A DNA stretch of 64,000 nt, from positions 2,914,001-2,978,000 of the forward strand of contig JBBPUQ010000002.1 of the NCBI GenBank assembly GCA_038501195.1, read 5' to 3'. The DNA is from Nemania diffusa (taxonomy: Eukaryota; Ascomycota; Sordariomycetes; Xylariales; Xylariaceae). Below the pieces are notes generated by a model that worked only from the letters and a program-made list of their open reading frames with translations, was not told the origin of the DNA and ran no database searches. Below, one piece after another: positions 1 to 10,508 of this stretch (position 1 is its first letter; each line of letters starts with the position of its first letter). Position numbers and translations under genes: made by a program.

Positions 1-593
1 AAAGCGCATATTGATTCCTTAGACCGTCGAGCACGGGCGTTACAAACTTCGACGGACTCCTTTGGAGTTGTATCAACGGATGTGGCGTCTTGTATCAAGC
101 TGCTGGATGAGATTGCCATTGAGTTATCGAAAGAGGAGGAGGAGCACGCCAGAAATACTAAACAGCGGGATGCATTATCCGAGCGCGGGAATAATGTCCG
201 AGAAGTCGAGCGCACAGAGGCACTGTTGCAGCGACAATTGGGCAAGTGGAATGAGCGCACAGAGAAGCTTCGCGATCAGAGTCGCGAGAAGGCACAGGAA
301 GCTAAAGAGAAGATGGAGGAGCTGCGAGCCTTGCACAAGAAGCTCACAGAAGAACGGGCGACCAAGGGCACGGAGATTGAGAGACGACGAGTCCGCATCG
401 AACAGACCGAGAAAAAAGTATGGCCCATCCCGATTCACACAGCGCACTTTTAAAGCAACTTTAGCTAACTAAGGAACAGATGCTTGACCTCAAGGAGAAT
501 ATTGAGAGAGAGGTGCATAGCGCATACGACGAATACCTCAAGATGGAGTCGCACATCAAGCTGTACATCACCGAGATGGAACAGGCTATCTAA
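1..593 (+). CDS. nuf2: C-terminal part of kinetochore coiled-coil protein, probably Nuf2 (5' end outside window)
   Basis: The frame is open from base 1, so the gene begins left of the window. Exons are 1-417 and 480-593; the donor is GTATGG at 418, and a CTAAC branch at 465-469 precedes the acceptor CAG at 479. The visible part is almost entirely a charged, Glu/Lys/Arg-rich coiled coil and ends in the tail [14 protein letters not shown]. This composition and tail resemble, from memory, fungal Nuf2, the Ndc80-complex subunit that links kinetochores to microtubules and contacts the Spc24/25 dimer through its C-terminal coil. The N-terminal calponin-homology fold that would prove it is outside the window. 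Ndc80 itself or another long coiled-coil protein is the alternative. The coding status is secure; the family name is an inference. Confidence 0.6.
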
Positions 594-837
594 GGCCGAT
601 TAGCGTTAATTTGTACTGCGATTCTGTGTACGTGTTATGAGGCTACGAGAGGTTATGAGTATGAGGGAGGCTAATGATACCACTGCCGGCGTTGGAGGGT
701 TTTGAGCATGAGTTTAGCAATGGATGATTTGTGTGGGAGTTACAGTGTCATTTTCAATATGGATGGCTTCATCCAGTTTGAGAATGTAAAGATATGCTTT
801 CACCAACTGGATGACCAAGTGCCTATACTTGGACTAC

Positions 838-1572
838 CTAGTCACTAATGTCCCACTGTGCTTTCTGGAAACGAGACCACCGGCCCAGGATCCTACCAAC
901 CTCGACCGTCCGTCCAGTCCAAGCACCTTCCTCGGACCCCGGCCCCAAACTACGTGCTCCACCATTCAAAATGGGGACTGTTTCTTGCAACAGGTCTTCC
1001 AACGCCGCATCACATGAGTCGTTCCGGGGTTCGATGAGAATGGCGTTCCAGGCCAGGCGGTATACTAATTCCACGAGAGTCGAGGCCGTGTTGCTCAGAC
1101 CTTGTGCGCTCCACTCGCTAGTATCACGATGCAGCTTGAGAAACCCATATAAGATGATGTGCGGTGCGTTGTCTCCTATCAGAGTACGAGCTGGCGGAAT
1201 CGGGACCCTAGATTCATCTGGTGAGAAGACGGAAAGATGGGCGCGTAAGTGGGTGACGGTTGGCACGTAGATGACACGAATGTGACGAGATGTTGCGACC
1301 TGGCTGAGAGGCGAAGACAAAAGCGCATGCTTCACCTCTGCACTCTCTTCCTCAGGGCATTGATGATGTGATAGTTCACTTTCATGTGGATCTTGCTGAT
1401 CTAGATTCTGGGTGCTTTTGCATGACTGTCTCCGAGTATCCTCGACGACTGAGGTCAAAAACTCGGCGTGGGAAGAACATATGATTAACGTCGTAGGGTG
1501 TACATGATGATTTAGGATATATGATAGAAGCTCGGATGGTAATGCCGGGGATAAAAATATCGGTATTGGCAT
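838..1572 (-). CDS. Conserved-looking hypothetical protein, 244 aa, single exon
   Basis: An uninterrupted frame runs from ATG at 1572 to TAG at 838. I do not recognise the family. Alternating hydrophobic strands are followed by helices near residues 10-45 and 135-190, with a low-complexity acidic/polar insert at about 55-85, a layout reminiscent of RecA-fold proteins that have lost the Walker motifs (for example Rad51-paralogue, Elp6 or Shu-complex subunits). No Walker A motif, signal peptide, membrane segment or Cys/His cluster is visible. It is transcribed away from the AP-3 beta gene, with about 500 bp of shared upstream sequence. The RecA-fold idea is inference only. Confidence 0.55.
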   Translation of the reverse strand: MPIPIFLSPALPSELLSYILNHHVHPTTLIICSSHAEFLTSVVEDTRRQSCKSTQNLDQQDPHESELSHHQCPEEESAEVKHALLSSPLSQVATSRHIRVIYVPTVTHLRAHLSVFSPDESRVPIPPARTLIGDNAPHIILYGFLKLHRDTSEWSAQGLSNTASTLVELVYRLAWNAILIEPRNDSCDAALEDLLQETVPILNGGARSLGPGSEEGAWTGRTVEVGRILGRWSRFQKAQWDISD

Positions 1573-2079
1573 TGATGGAACACTCGATTTAATGCTTCAT
1601 AAGAACAGGGATGAGGATAATTTTAAAATAAAGGATATTCCCGCGGCTTGTAATTAGGTAGCTCGGTATTTCCATTGCATGGACATGGATTCCATTTCAT
1701 ATTACCTCTAGCTATTGTTTAGCCGAGATTATTGATGAACGGGAGCTTGGTCCGGCCAAGGGACCTCGTGCCGGTGCCGGTACTCTGTACCGTGACCGAT
1801 AGGCAGGAACTGTGGGCAACCATGTGCGTACTTTAGTGGGCTAGGTGGGATGTTGAGTGAGCCCTGAAGACAGCCCCGCCAAACAGCTCAGCACCGAGCG
1901 GCACCTAAGATACAGGCGGGTAGGTAGAAGGTATACAGAATTCCCCCGTCGACGTCACTTATCACAAGTCCGTCCACGTGCAACCAACCTAACCTAAGGG
2001 ACCTCAGCACCCAGAACCCTACGCGACCAGGACAGCAGCTTCACACGCTGCCTGCGTGCGCGTACGCCTAGAGGTCATC
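1573..2079. promoter_or_regulatory. Divergent upstream region between the orphan gene and AP-3 beta
   Basis: This 507-bp interval separates two divergent start codons, so it should hold both promoters. It contains a GGTGCCGGTGCCGGTACTCTGTACCG stretch near 1771-1796 with self-complementary parts and a C-rich segment close to the AP-3 start. No TATA box is convincing. No reading frame in it looks coding. Confidence 0.45.
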
Positions 2080-4668
2080 ATGGAATCAATATCCAGAATA
2101 TCCGACCTGCTCGAGAGCGGTAAGAGCAGCCACATCGACACGACACCGGTACCTATCCGCTAACCTGCTACTCTTACTACCCAGCCCGGGAGCTCACTCT
2201 CGATGCCGCTCAAGCTGCCCGGAGCACCCGTGTCACCACACGTTCTCTACCTACGCCCCAGCTCAAGAAGCTCCTCGACAGTCGGAATGATCGCGAGGTA
2301 CTAGACGGGCTGCGGCGTGTCATCGCGGTACGTCTAATGCTCTACGATGCTAATGCTCAGCCACGGACGGCATCCTCTACAAACATTCGCAGCCGCTCTC
2401 GCTCTCGCTCTCGCTCTGCCTCGTGCTATTGCTAACATAGGACTGTGCTAGATGATGTACCGCCAGCAGCGAACCCTCCCCTTCTTCTCCTCCGTCGTCA
2501 AGAATGTCGCCTCGCCGAACATAGAAATCAAGAAGCTCGTTTATATCTACCTAATCCACCACGCCGAGCAGGAGCCCGACCTAGCCCTACTATCGATCAA
2601 CACCATACAGAAATCTTTATCCGACACGAACCCTCAAGTGCGCGCCCTTGCTCTACGTACCATGTCCGGCATCCGGGTTCCCGTCATCAGTCAGATCGTG
2701 TCCTTGGCCATAAAGAAGGGTGTCGGCGATATGTCGCCGCATGTCCGCAAGGCCGCCGCCCTCGCCATCCCGAAATGCTACCGTCTCGAACCCTCCACCC
2801 TTCCGCAGTTGTTAGAGTATCTGGCGACGCTCCTTGGCGACAAGCAGTACTTCGTTGCCGGTGCAGCCGTCAATGCTTTTATGGAAATATGCCCAGAGCG
2901 TATAGATCTGATCCACAAGCACTACAGGGGCCTCATTAAGAAGATTGTTGACATGGATGAATGGAGTCAGTTGGCAATGCTAAGAATGATGGCACTGTAT
3001 GCGCGGAAATGCTTTCCACGACGGACGAAGCGCGCCAAGCCCAAGGATGCCGCAGCCGATCTTCAAGATTTTTACGGGGAGGGCGGAACACCGGCTACAA
3101 CGGAAGCTGAGGGCGAACAAATTGTGGTTCTCGATCCTGACCTCCTCCTTCTCCTAAATGGGATTAAACCTTTATTACAAAGCCGAAATGCCGGGGTTGT
3201 CATCGCGGTAGCCCGTTGCTATGCAGAGATCGGTACGGCAGAATACACGAAGGCGGCTGTTGGTCCCTTAGTTGCTCTTTTGCGAGGCGCTCAGGATATC
3301 GAACAAATTGCGCTGTACAATATTGTATCTGTATGCTTGGCGCATCCAGCCCCTTTCGTCAAGTATGCGTCTCACTTCCTTGTGCGTGCTACTGACGCAA
3401 CGCCCGTCTGGGAACTTAAACTCGAGGTCCTTACCTTGATATTTCCTCATAGCCCACCGCAAACGAAAAGCCTAATTCTTAATGAGCTAGAACACTTCTC
3501 CCGAGGCACCAATAAGGCACTGGTCCGTGAGGCTGTTCGCGCCATTGGCCGTTGCGCGCAGGGAGATCCGGCGACGGCGCCGCGTTGTATGCGATTACTC
3601 TTGGGACAAATAACAAGTCTCGACGGTACCCTAGCCGCAGAGTCGCTGACAGTCATTCGCCATCTCATTCAGCTTGACCCCCAAGCACACACGAGCACAG
3701 TTGTAAGACTAGCGAGGAACCTAGACTCCGCAACAGATCCGCAGGCTCGCGCAACTATTATCTGGCTTGTTGGCGAATTTTCTGGTTTGAATGGTGAGGA
3801 CAATATCGCAGCCGACGTCTTGCGAATATTACTCAAGGACTTCACCAACGAATCCGAGGTAGCTAAGCGACAGATCGTCCTGCTTGCTGCGAAAGTGTAT
3901 CTTCATCACATCAACCGAGAAGCAGAGAAACAGACAGAGTCAGGATCTACAACAGGAGAAGATAACGAGACCCCTGCTCCGTTGGGCTTCGCTCCATCGA
4001 CAGATCACCCCGTAGTAAGGCTGTGGGACTACGTTCTATTATTGGTCCGCTACGATACCTCTTACGACCTGCGCGATCGTACACGGCTTTACAAGGCTCT
4101 TCTCGCTGTTCCTCAACTCGCCAGTCTCATGCTCCTAGCACCAAAACCTGCACCACAAGCGCCCAGCCCCTCTGAAACACGCAAAGGATTTCTGTTAGGC
4201 TCCTCTGCTCTCGTTCTCGCTGGTGGTGGCGATACCCATACTCTCCGCGGCTATGAACCCCTGCCGGACTGGGTCCGGGAAGGGCATGAACCAGACCCAA
4301 AGCTACGCGCACAGGACGCAACCGGAACGGAATACACCCCAGAGGGACGCAGAGCAGTTCCCGCAGCCGAGATGCTTAGTGACGCCGCCAGAGGGAAGAG
4401 CAATGGACTTGTTGGCGCCGGGCTTGGTGCCGGGCTCGGAACTATGACGCTGGATGAGTTCCTTGCTGAGGATGAAGAAGAGGAGGAATCAGAAGAATCA
4501 GAGGATGAGGAATCCGAGGAAGAAGAAGAAGACGACGACGGCGAGGACGAAGAGGACGAGGAAGAAGACGAGGCGGATGAAAGCGAAGGTGAGGATGACG
4601 AAGACGGTGATACCGAGCACGAGGAAGATGATGAGAAGGCGGAGCTTGAAGGGTTCCTTGGTTCTTGA
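2080..4668 (+). CDS. apl6: AP-3 adaptor complex beta subunit
   Basis: Exons are 2080-2119, 2185-2327 and 2452-4668, giving 799 aa. The protein is the large beta subunit of the AP-3 clathrin-type adaptor, which sorts cargo from the late Golgi/endosome to the vacuole. The start follows from the N-terminal MESISRISDLLESARELTLD, and the joined frame runs straight into the adaptin repeat VIAMMYRQQRTLPFFSSVVK. Adaptin_N alpha-solenoid helices fill roughly residues 30-570, including the beta-adaptin-type segment ending in KKIVDMDEWSQLAMLRMM. The last 60 residues are an almost pure Glu/Asp tail, the acidic hinge of AP-3 beta; no appendage domain follows, as is usual in fungi. Intron 2 carries a short GCTCTC tandem repeat at about 2394-2418. 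Confidence 0.93.
2394..2418. repeat. GCTCTC hexanucleotide microsatellite in AP-3 beta intron 2
   Basis: Four near-perfect copies of GCTCTC lie within the second intron (2328-2451), just upstream of the pyrimidine tract and acceptor. Confidence 0.8.
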
Positions 4669-5140
4669 ATAACCCAGATAGTTTACTTAGAAATACCTAT
4701 TACCTTGAGACCTTACTTTGCCTTCTGAATCTATCAGTCGTAGGATGAGATGTTAGCAAGTATAGAAATTCCTGACATGCCTGTGCCTATTGGATGGTAG
4801 ACATTAGGAGATAGACTGGGTTTATCTACGCAGCGTAGCTAAACACATATATCTAAGGGACTTTCAAGGCATTCCTTCATTATCAACCGGGTATCGCTGT
4901 CTAATGGAGTAAACTTTAAAGTCACGCTTATAAGTTACCAATGACTTGATTCGTTGTCAGGCTAGGCACATTTCCTTGCTAATAATATTTACTATATTCT
5001 AGCTAAAAAAGAGGCCTAGGCAGTGAGATGGCCAGCTACGTATATAATGCGGTTGAGGTGTAACAGTCTAAAGATAACTCTCAATAGCGCATTTATTCAC
5101 AGGGGACCCATAAACCCAATGGTTGCGTATTATACAGAAG
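4669..5140. other. Convergent intergenic region (3' flanks)
   Basis: This interval lies between the stop codons of AP-3 beta (+) and 3-hydroxyisobutyrate dehydrogenase (-). It is AT-rich and should contain both polyadenylation regions. I see no gene or repeat in it. Confidence 0.6.
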
Positions 5141-6436
5141 TTACACATTTTCTGTATCTTCTGACTCCTTACTGATGTATCGATAGACTATGGAAAAATC
5201 TCGGCCTTCATACTCCTTGAGATTTGCAACCCTTTTATAGATTTGACGTACGCGGTGGCCTAGCACTAGGCTTGCGTCCACCTTCCTAGAAGCATTTACA
5301 GCAAGTATTACATCCTTATTCATAAGGGCGATGTTAAACCCACCAACATAGTCATTGTTTGCAGGGGCAGTCTCAACTACACCCTTGACGGGGTTGTTGA
5401 CCTCCGAAGGCCAACACCGGCCTGTACTGGCGTTTATAACATTTGCGAGTGTTTTGGGTTCGAGGCCCAGTCGAATGCCGAGGTTCATCGCCTCAGCCGT
5501 TGCGAGATTGTTGACCGCAAGGAGATAGTTGTTCGCGAGCTTGGCGCCCAGCCCCGTTCCCTGTTCGCCGCAGTGTAGCACGCGCTTACCCATCCGCATT
5601 AGAATTGGTTCTATCTGGGGTACCAACTCTTGCGGGGAGCCCAGCATGAAAGTTAATGTACCGGCTGTTGCGCCTACCACTCCACCTGACATTGGAGCAT
5701 CGACGAATTGGCCTTGCACTGTATCTGCGACCATTTTAGCAACCTCACGTGAAGATGTTGGGTCAATGGTCGAGGAGTCAATGAAGACTCCGGGTTTTTG
5801 TCCGAGGTCAGATGTCAGCATCTCTGAGAAGACGCTCTTGACGTCGGCCGAACCACGTAATACTGTTATCACGGTATTCTTAACCAGCATGTTAGCTTCG
5901 GTATTTATGACATGGCTCAGTAGAAGAAGCGATGTGTTTTATTTTTCTTCAGAGGATTGGCTTTGTATATAAGAAATAATCATGATAAGACCAGCAAGCC
6001 GGTCCCAACTTAGATCATAGATAGAACATACTCATCATAGAAAAGGGCAATAGTCAAAGGAAAAGTGGGATGGAGCGTGGAAGGTAGACTTACGGCGTTT
6101 CTTGCGACTTCAACTACATTTTCCGCCAGCTCAATAACTGCACCCTCAGGTTGTGATGTCCGTATATCCTCGGCTAACTTGTTCATCGCCGTTTTGTTGA
6201 TGTCGAACAAGATTACAGAGTCGGAAGGTGATAGCTTCGATTGGAGATTCTTGGCCATTTGGTAGCCCTGTACAACAAGACTGGTTAACACGGAGTTCTA
6301 TCTCAATATGATGCGGGGGAAAACATACCATCTGACCAAGGCCTATAAAGCCATATTTGTGCAGCCGTCTCGCAGAAGCCGAGAAGGGTCGTCGCTGAGT
6401 ACGCAGTGTACTAGATAGGAAGCCAAGGGTCCTCAT
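5141..6436 (-). CDS. 3-hydroxyisobutyrate dehydrogenase, mitochondrial
   Basis: Exons, in transcription order, are 6436-6329, 6267-6094 and 5878-5141, giving 339 aa. It oxidises 3-hydroxyisobutyrate to methylmalonate semialdehyde with NAD+ in valine catabolism. The N-terminus is a basic, Ser/Arg-rich mitochondrial presequence (about residues 1-26). A Rossmann motif GFIGLGQMGYQMA spans the first splice junction. IDSSTIDP (about 127-134) and GGVVGATAGTLTFMLG are substrate-binding segments, and the catalytic lysine is K207 in GLGAKLANN. Intron 2 is longer than usual (215 nt); its acceptor at 5879 is supported by a GCTAAC branch site. The downstream methionine at 5890 is inside this intron and is not the start. 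Confidence 0.93.
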
Positions 6437-6654
6437 AGTACCTAACTTGACACGTGCTTAGATGTGGGCATCCCTACATGACTTAAGATCGCGTTATCTA
6501 CAATAATGGTGTAGAAAGCGTAGAAAATAGTGTAAACGGATGAGTGGGTATGAACAGGAATTCCCCAGCTCTTGGTTTTGCTTGCGTTTTTCAGTGCCTG
6601 AGCTTGGGCCACTGAGAGTACCTACATACCTACCTAGGTAGGGCGACTAGGTTT

Positions 6655-6816
6655 CCCTCGGCATAGCGACTTAAAAATGGGGGGCGGGGCCGAGCTTTAC
6701 TTGCATACACCCAATAAAACTATTATCCGAGCATGATTTCATACTCTTATTAGGCATATATAAATAAGTTATAATTTGAACCACACTATGCAACTTTTAA
6801 GTCACTATGCCGAGGG
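6655..6816. mobile_element. MITE-like non-autonomous inverted-repeat element, about 162 bp
   Basis: The left end CCCTCGGCATAGCGACTTAA continues for two more bases (6655-6676) and is the inverted complement of 6795-6816, with one mismatch in 22 bp. The interior is AT-rich and non-coding. Size and terminal repeats fit a miniature inverted-repeat transposable element of a DNA transposon. No clean target-site duplication is visible (left flank GTTT, right flank GTCT), so the superfamily cannot be assigned. Confidence 0.6.
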
Positions 6817-6867
6817 GTCTGTAGAAGGTACCTAGCTCTTTTCTACTTCTACCATATCCTGGCCATT

Positions 6868-6868
<1 letters not shown>

Positions 6869-6899
<31 letters not shown>
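6869..6899 (+). repeat. A31 homopolymer
   Basis: Thirty-one consecutive A residues in intergenic DNA, 53 bp right of the inverted-repeat element. It could be the tail of a decayed retroelement or a slippage-expanded tract. Confidence 0.95.
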
Positions 6900-6903
<4 letters not shown>

Positions 6904-7567
6904 GAGGCTTATAGCTCTCGAGGCTATTTTTACTATCCTAATAAGTGCTATTTAGCTTCTTAATAAGCTACCCACTCTAACCGTGAATTCTCATCAACTC
7001 AAAAGAAATCTCAACTAGATAAAGGTGGTTCGAGCCAAGCCCGGCATCTCTTCAACACCAGAGCCTCCAATGAAATGATGCCTTGGCAAGTATTCATATT
7101 TATCAAAGGCAACATGGATATATTTCCATTCCTATATATCCCACGAATCTCACCGGACCTAAAGTATCACTGAAACAATTTTGGAGTAAATATAGCTAAT
7201 TCTTCCGTCCGATGAGAGAAGGCCTTGTGAAAATGATGTGGTGAAACGTTTAACAAAATCCATATTGACTTGTCGGGAGCACCAACTGAGCGGAATGAAT
7301 CGATTAGGATGAGAGCCTTGTTTAAGTTGTTTTAACACCGGAAAATTTAGTTCCTAAGTCACCACTGCTCTTGGCAGCAAGTTTGAGTCCTCCAATGGCG
7401 TTGAGCATAGTTTATGTATTCAGATACTGGATATGGAAGACTTCCAGAGCGCGGCCACTAACACATATTTAAGCCTCTGAATATGTCGATTGACCAACCT
7501 ACCACTATGACCCTGCATTATACTCACGCCTAATAGGTACATCCCCTTGGAAGTAGACCTGTCCAAT

Positions 7568-8771
7568 ATGAGATATACCGCTCCTCTTACGCTCGCGCTC
7601 GCGGCGTCGGCAACCGCGTTCGATTTTTCTCAGTCTAACGACACAGACAGCAGCGTGTGGTCCATCACGCCCGATATCCAGGCCTCAGTAACCCAATCCC
7701 GCTCGCTGCTCTCCCGGCTCGAAAATCAGCGATCCAAGCGTCAGGCCGGCTGGGCTCCGCCCTCGAACCTCGCCGCCGCCCTACAGGAAGTCTGGGACCA
7801 CTGCATGTCCACGTACTCGGACTTCTGGGGGTTCAAGAACTACGGGTGGGACCAGATCCACGCGACCGGGGGCAAGATCAACGTCTGCGTGCGGTGGGAG
7901 TCGAGCACGCCGGTCACCGAGGCCCAGCGCGCACAGGTCGCCTCAGTGTACGCCGCGCAGTACCAGAAGTGGTTCGCCTGGCTGTACGGGTACGACGGGT
8001 TCCCGTACTCGAGCATCGCCGTTAACGTCGTTGGCTGGGCCGTCCGGGACAAGAGCCTGCTGCAGGGGTCGACGGCCGGTCTCACCGTGTACACGGACAC
8101 GGACTCGGCGGGCGCGCCGCAGTGCGCCGAGGCCTGCGGCCGCTTCTTCCACCAGGACGGCAACTACAACTCGTGTCCCGGCGGCGCCAACGCCCACTAC
8201 GATCACTCTCTCGTGAGTTACCGCTGGAGTCATTTCCTTCCCTTTCTAGTAGCTTGAGAGCTCCCGAAATGTCTCAGGGGTATGTTTCGGGAGCATGTTT
8301 CGAGAGCTGTAGAACTACGCAAAAGAGTAATTACTGACTCCAGCGGTTGTAGTGGCTCACTGACGGCTTTAGCGGGGGCGCTGGCGGGGACTGGGGCCAG
8401 AGGATCGGTCGCGAGTACTTCATCGGCGCGCTCGGTACTGAAAATGTGCACATCTTGCTCCATGAGATGGGCCATACTTTCGGTCTCGACGATTGTAAGT
8501 ATCCCCATAGGAGATCGCCTAAAAAGGGGATCTGAAGTTTGTTGACTAACGAGCTTAACAGTCTACGGTATGCCAGCATATAAGACTCGACACCCACGCA
8601 ATCTCCCTTGCGGAATTGGCTAGCTGACGTTTCTCTTTTCTAGATTGGCTACCCACAGGCCAGACGAATTTCATAATGAACGCCGGGTCTGCTACGTCGA
8701 TCACGGATTTCGACGGCTGGATGTTGCGCAACTGGTGGAACGGGCTATCCCGCTACCGGGGCTGGCAGTGA
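7568..8771 (+). CDS. Secreted zinc metallopeptidase (HEXXHXXGXXD type)
   Basis: Exons are 7568-8212, 8353-8494, 8562-8567 and 8644-8771, giving 306 aa. The start at 7568 places a signal peptide (MRYTAPLTLALAASATA) at the N-terminus. A dibasic site SKRQ near residue 57 suggests a Kex2-cleaved propeptide. The zincin motif HEMGHTFGLDDFYDW supplies two His ligands, the catalytic Glu and the third-ligand region; paired Cys residues suit a secreted fold. The third exon is only 6 nt (TCTACG) and is needed to restore the frame and the FYD motif between GLDD and WLP. The first exon is very GC-rich compared with its flanks. A role in extracellular proteolysis is inferred; fungal relatives are often annotated only as putative neutral zinc peptidases. 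Confidence 0.82.
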
Positions 8772-10508
8772 TGAGACAGATCTCAGGTTATCCTACCATC
8801 GTGCTCGCGTGTGTGGGTAGGACACTTCACGAAGGCGAGGTATCACGAGGTCGTGTAGGAAGGAAGGATGTAGTTCCTGTGTCACGTTTGAGGCTGGCCT
8901 ATCCGAGGCCAACATAGAACCCTTCAGGGACGATCAGCATGCATGTGTTACATTCCAATGTCTGTGTATCTTACAGCTGAAGTACTTAAGTTTGCTTTCT
9001 GCGGAATACTAGCATACATTAGTGATGTACGGGGAATCCGAGGGAGTAGTGGCCTCGACACTTTTACAGGATCATAGTGTAGACGTAACATTAGTGTACA
9101 ATGTAAGTCAAATGCCCGAAATGGGCTTTCGGGATCAAAAGGCTGGGCTTGAATGTAAAGATGCGCAAGTAGCCCCGAGGGAGTAGCATAGGTAGACTCA
9201 TAGTCCCCAAACACACAATATTATAGGTACATACCATATCTATTTACCTAATCTTGCCTTACTCATGGGCGCTTATAAAGAGATGGGGAGACAACCTTAA
9301 GTTCGGACGATAAAATCCTTATTTAGAATGCCTTGATTGCGCGGATCATTTCGGAATTGATTATCAATTGATGGGGGTCGAAAGGAACTTCTCGTCCTAT
9401 GGTATGTGCTGTCGTGTCATTTGTGGGTCCTAGTTTGTTGGCAAGTGCTCCTGGGTAGGTAGGTAGATAGGTTGCAGGACGAGCCGGTGATAAAATATGA
9501 GGAGTACCTATCTACACCTCTTAACGAGATAATTCTGGTTACTTACTAGATAGCTTGCCTGCTTAGATGTTTAGGAGATTCAGTTGGAAATTGGAATGTA
9601 CAAAACTGGTGACTAGGACATCCGGTATACAGAACGTTTGGCTGCTAAATTGATGTAAAGGTTTTAAGTAATAATCAATCCAGTATCGTGTATGGAGCAA
9701 AGAAGGGCTATTGTCGCTTCCTCGGGTAGTTGGGGCCAGAGACGTGGCCACAACAGTGGGTATAAGTTTATAAGATAACTGTGAATAGAGAACTCCTTTT
9801 GAGTTTCTATATCTAAGTTTCGAGCTTAGTGGTATCCAACGGACTACCTACTGAGTCCTACGCCTTTTTATGGTGCATTGGTCATTGGAGGTAATAGGAA
9901 GTCCGTAAAACGGGATATGCGTACGATACATAATTACCACCTCGCAACTAAGAAGTCCATGAGACGATACCATGCCCCCCCCTTATGCGAGCAGTAAAGC
10001 CAACAATCCAATCATGTACCAACATTCGTAAAACGCCCAGGCTTTATATTCTGCACATCAACTAGTATCTCCTTCTATCAGGACATTTTCAAGGTATAAA
10101 GACGGAGAAGAAGCGATTGCGAGATTCAAGTAGAAACACGCTTCACTGGACTTCATATTCATCACTGTTAGCAGGGAAAGGAGACTAAGGCCTCCTAGGA
10201 GATTAAACGAATGGTCATTATTTTTATTGTGAACCGCTATCCCGCTCACCCAAGCGGGTCTTCCTAATGTTCAGAGGTGTATACAAGTGCCATCTCATCG
10301 AAATGAGGTAAATTTCAGTCAAAACTAGTAGCCGAAGCACGGCTTATGGGGGTATGTGTATGGGAAACGGGAATGTGAGAGACTGCGATTTCCAGCTGAT
10401 CAGGGAGCTCATAAGACCGTATGGCACCTATATATGGGTCACTGAAGTTTTTATGGTAGATGAGTTCAAATCAATCTTGGAGAATTATAAAATATCACGG
10501 AAGCAATT
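8772..10508. other. Intergenic region, 1.7 kb, no gene recognised
   Basis: The DNA is AT-rich between the 3' ends of the metallopeptidase and the Bqt4-like gene. Only short open frames without recognisable content occur. A GGTAGGTAGATAGGT motif lies at 9456-9471 and a C8 run near 9974. Confidence 0.55.

Larger units (their letters stand above)
6437..7567. other. Gene-free region with MITE-like element and poly(A) run
   Basis: This 1.1-kb gap holds a TACCTACCTAGGTAGG motif (6621-6643), the inverted-repeat element at 6655-6816 and an uninterrupted A31 run at 6869-6899, followed by AT-rich DNA containing repeated AATAAG/CTTATT-like words. No convincing coding frame is present. It separates two divergent genes. 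Confidence 0.6.

Noticed and set aside
7025..7045. GGTTCGAGCC as a tRNA B box
   Set aside because: No matching A box or cloverleaf arms were found at the right distance; no tRNA gene is supported anywhere in the window.
7840..8233. Antisense frames under the metallopeptidase exon
   Set aside because: GC-rich shadow frames; the sense frame has signal peptide, Kex2-like site and zinc motif.
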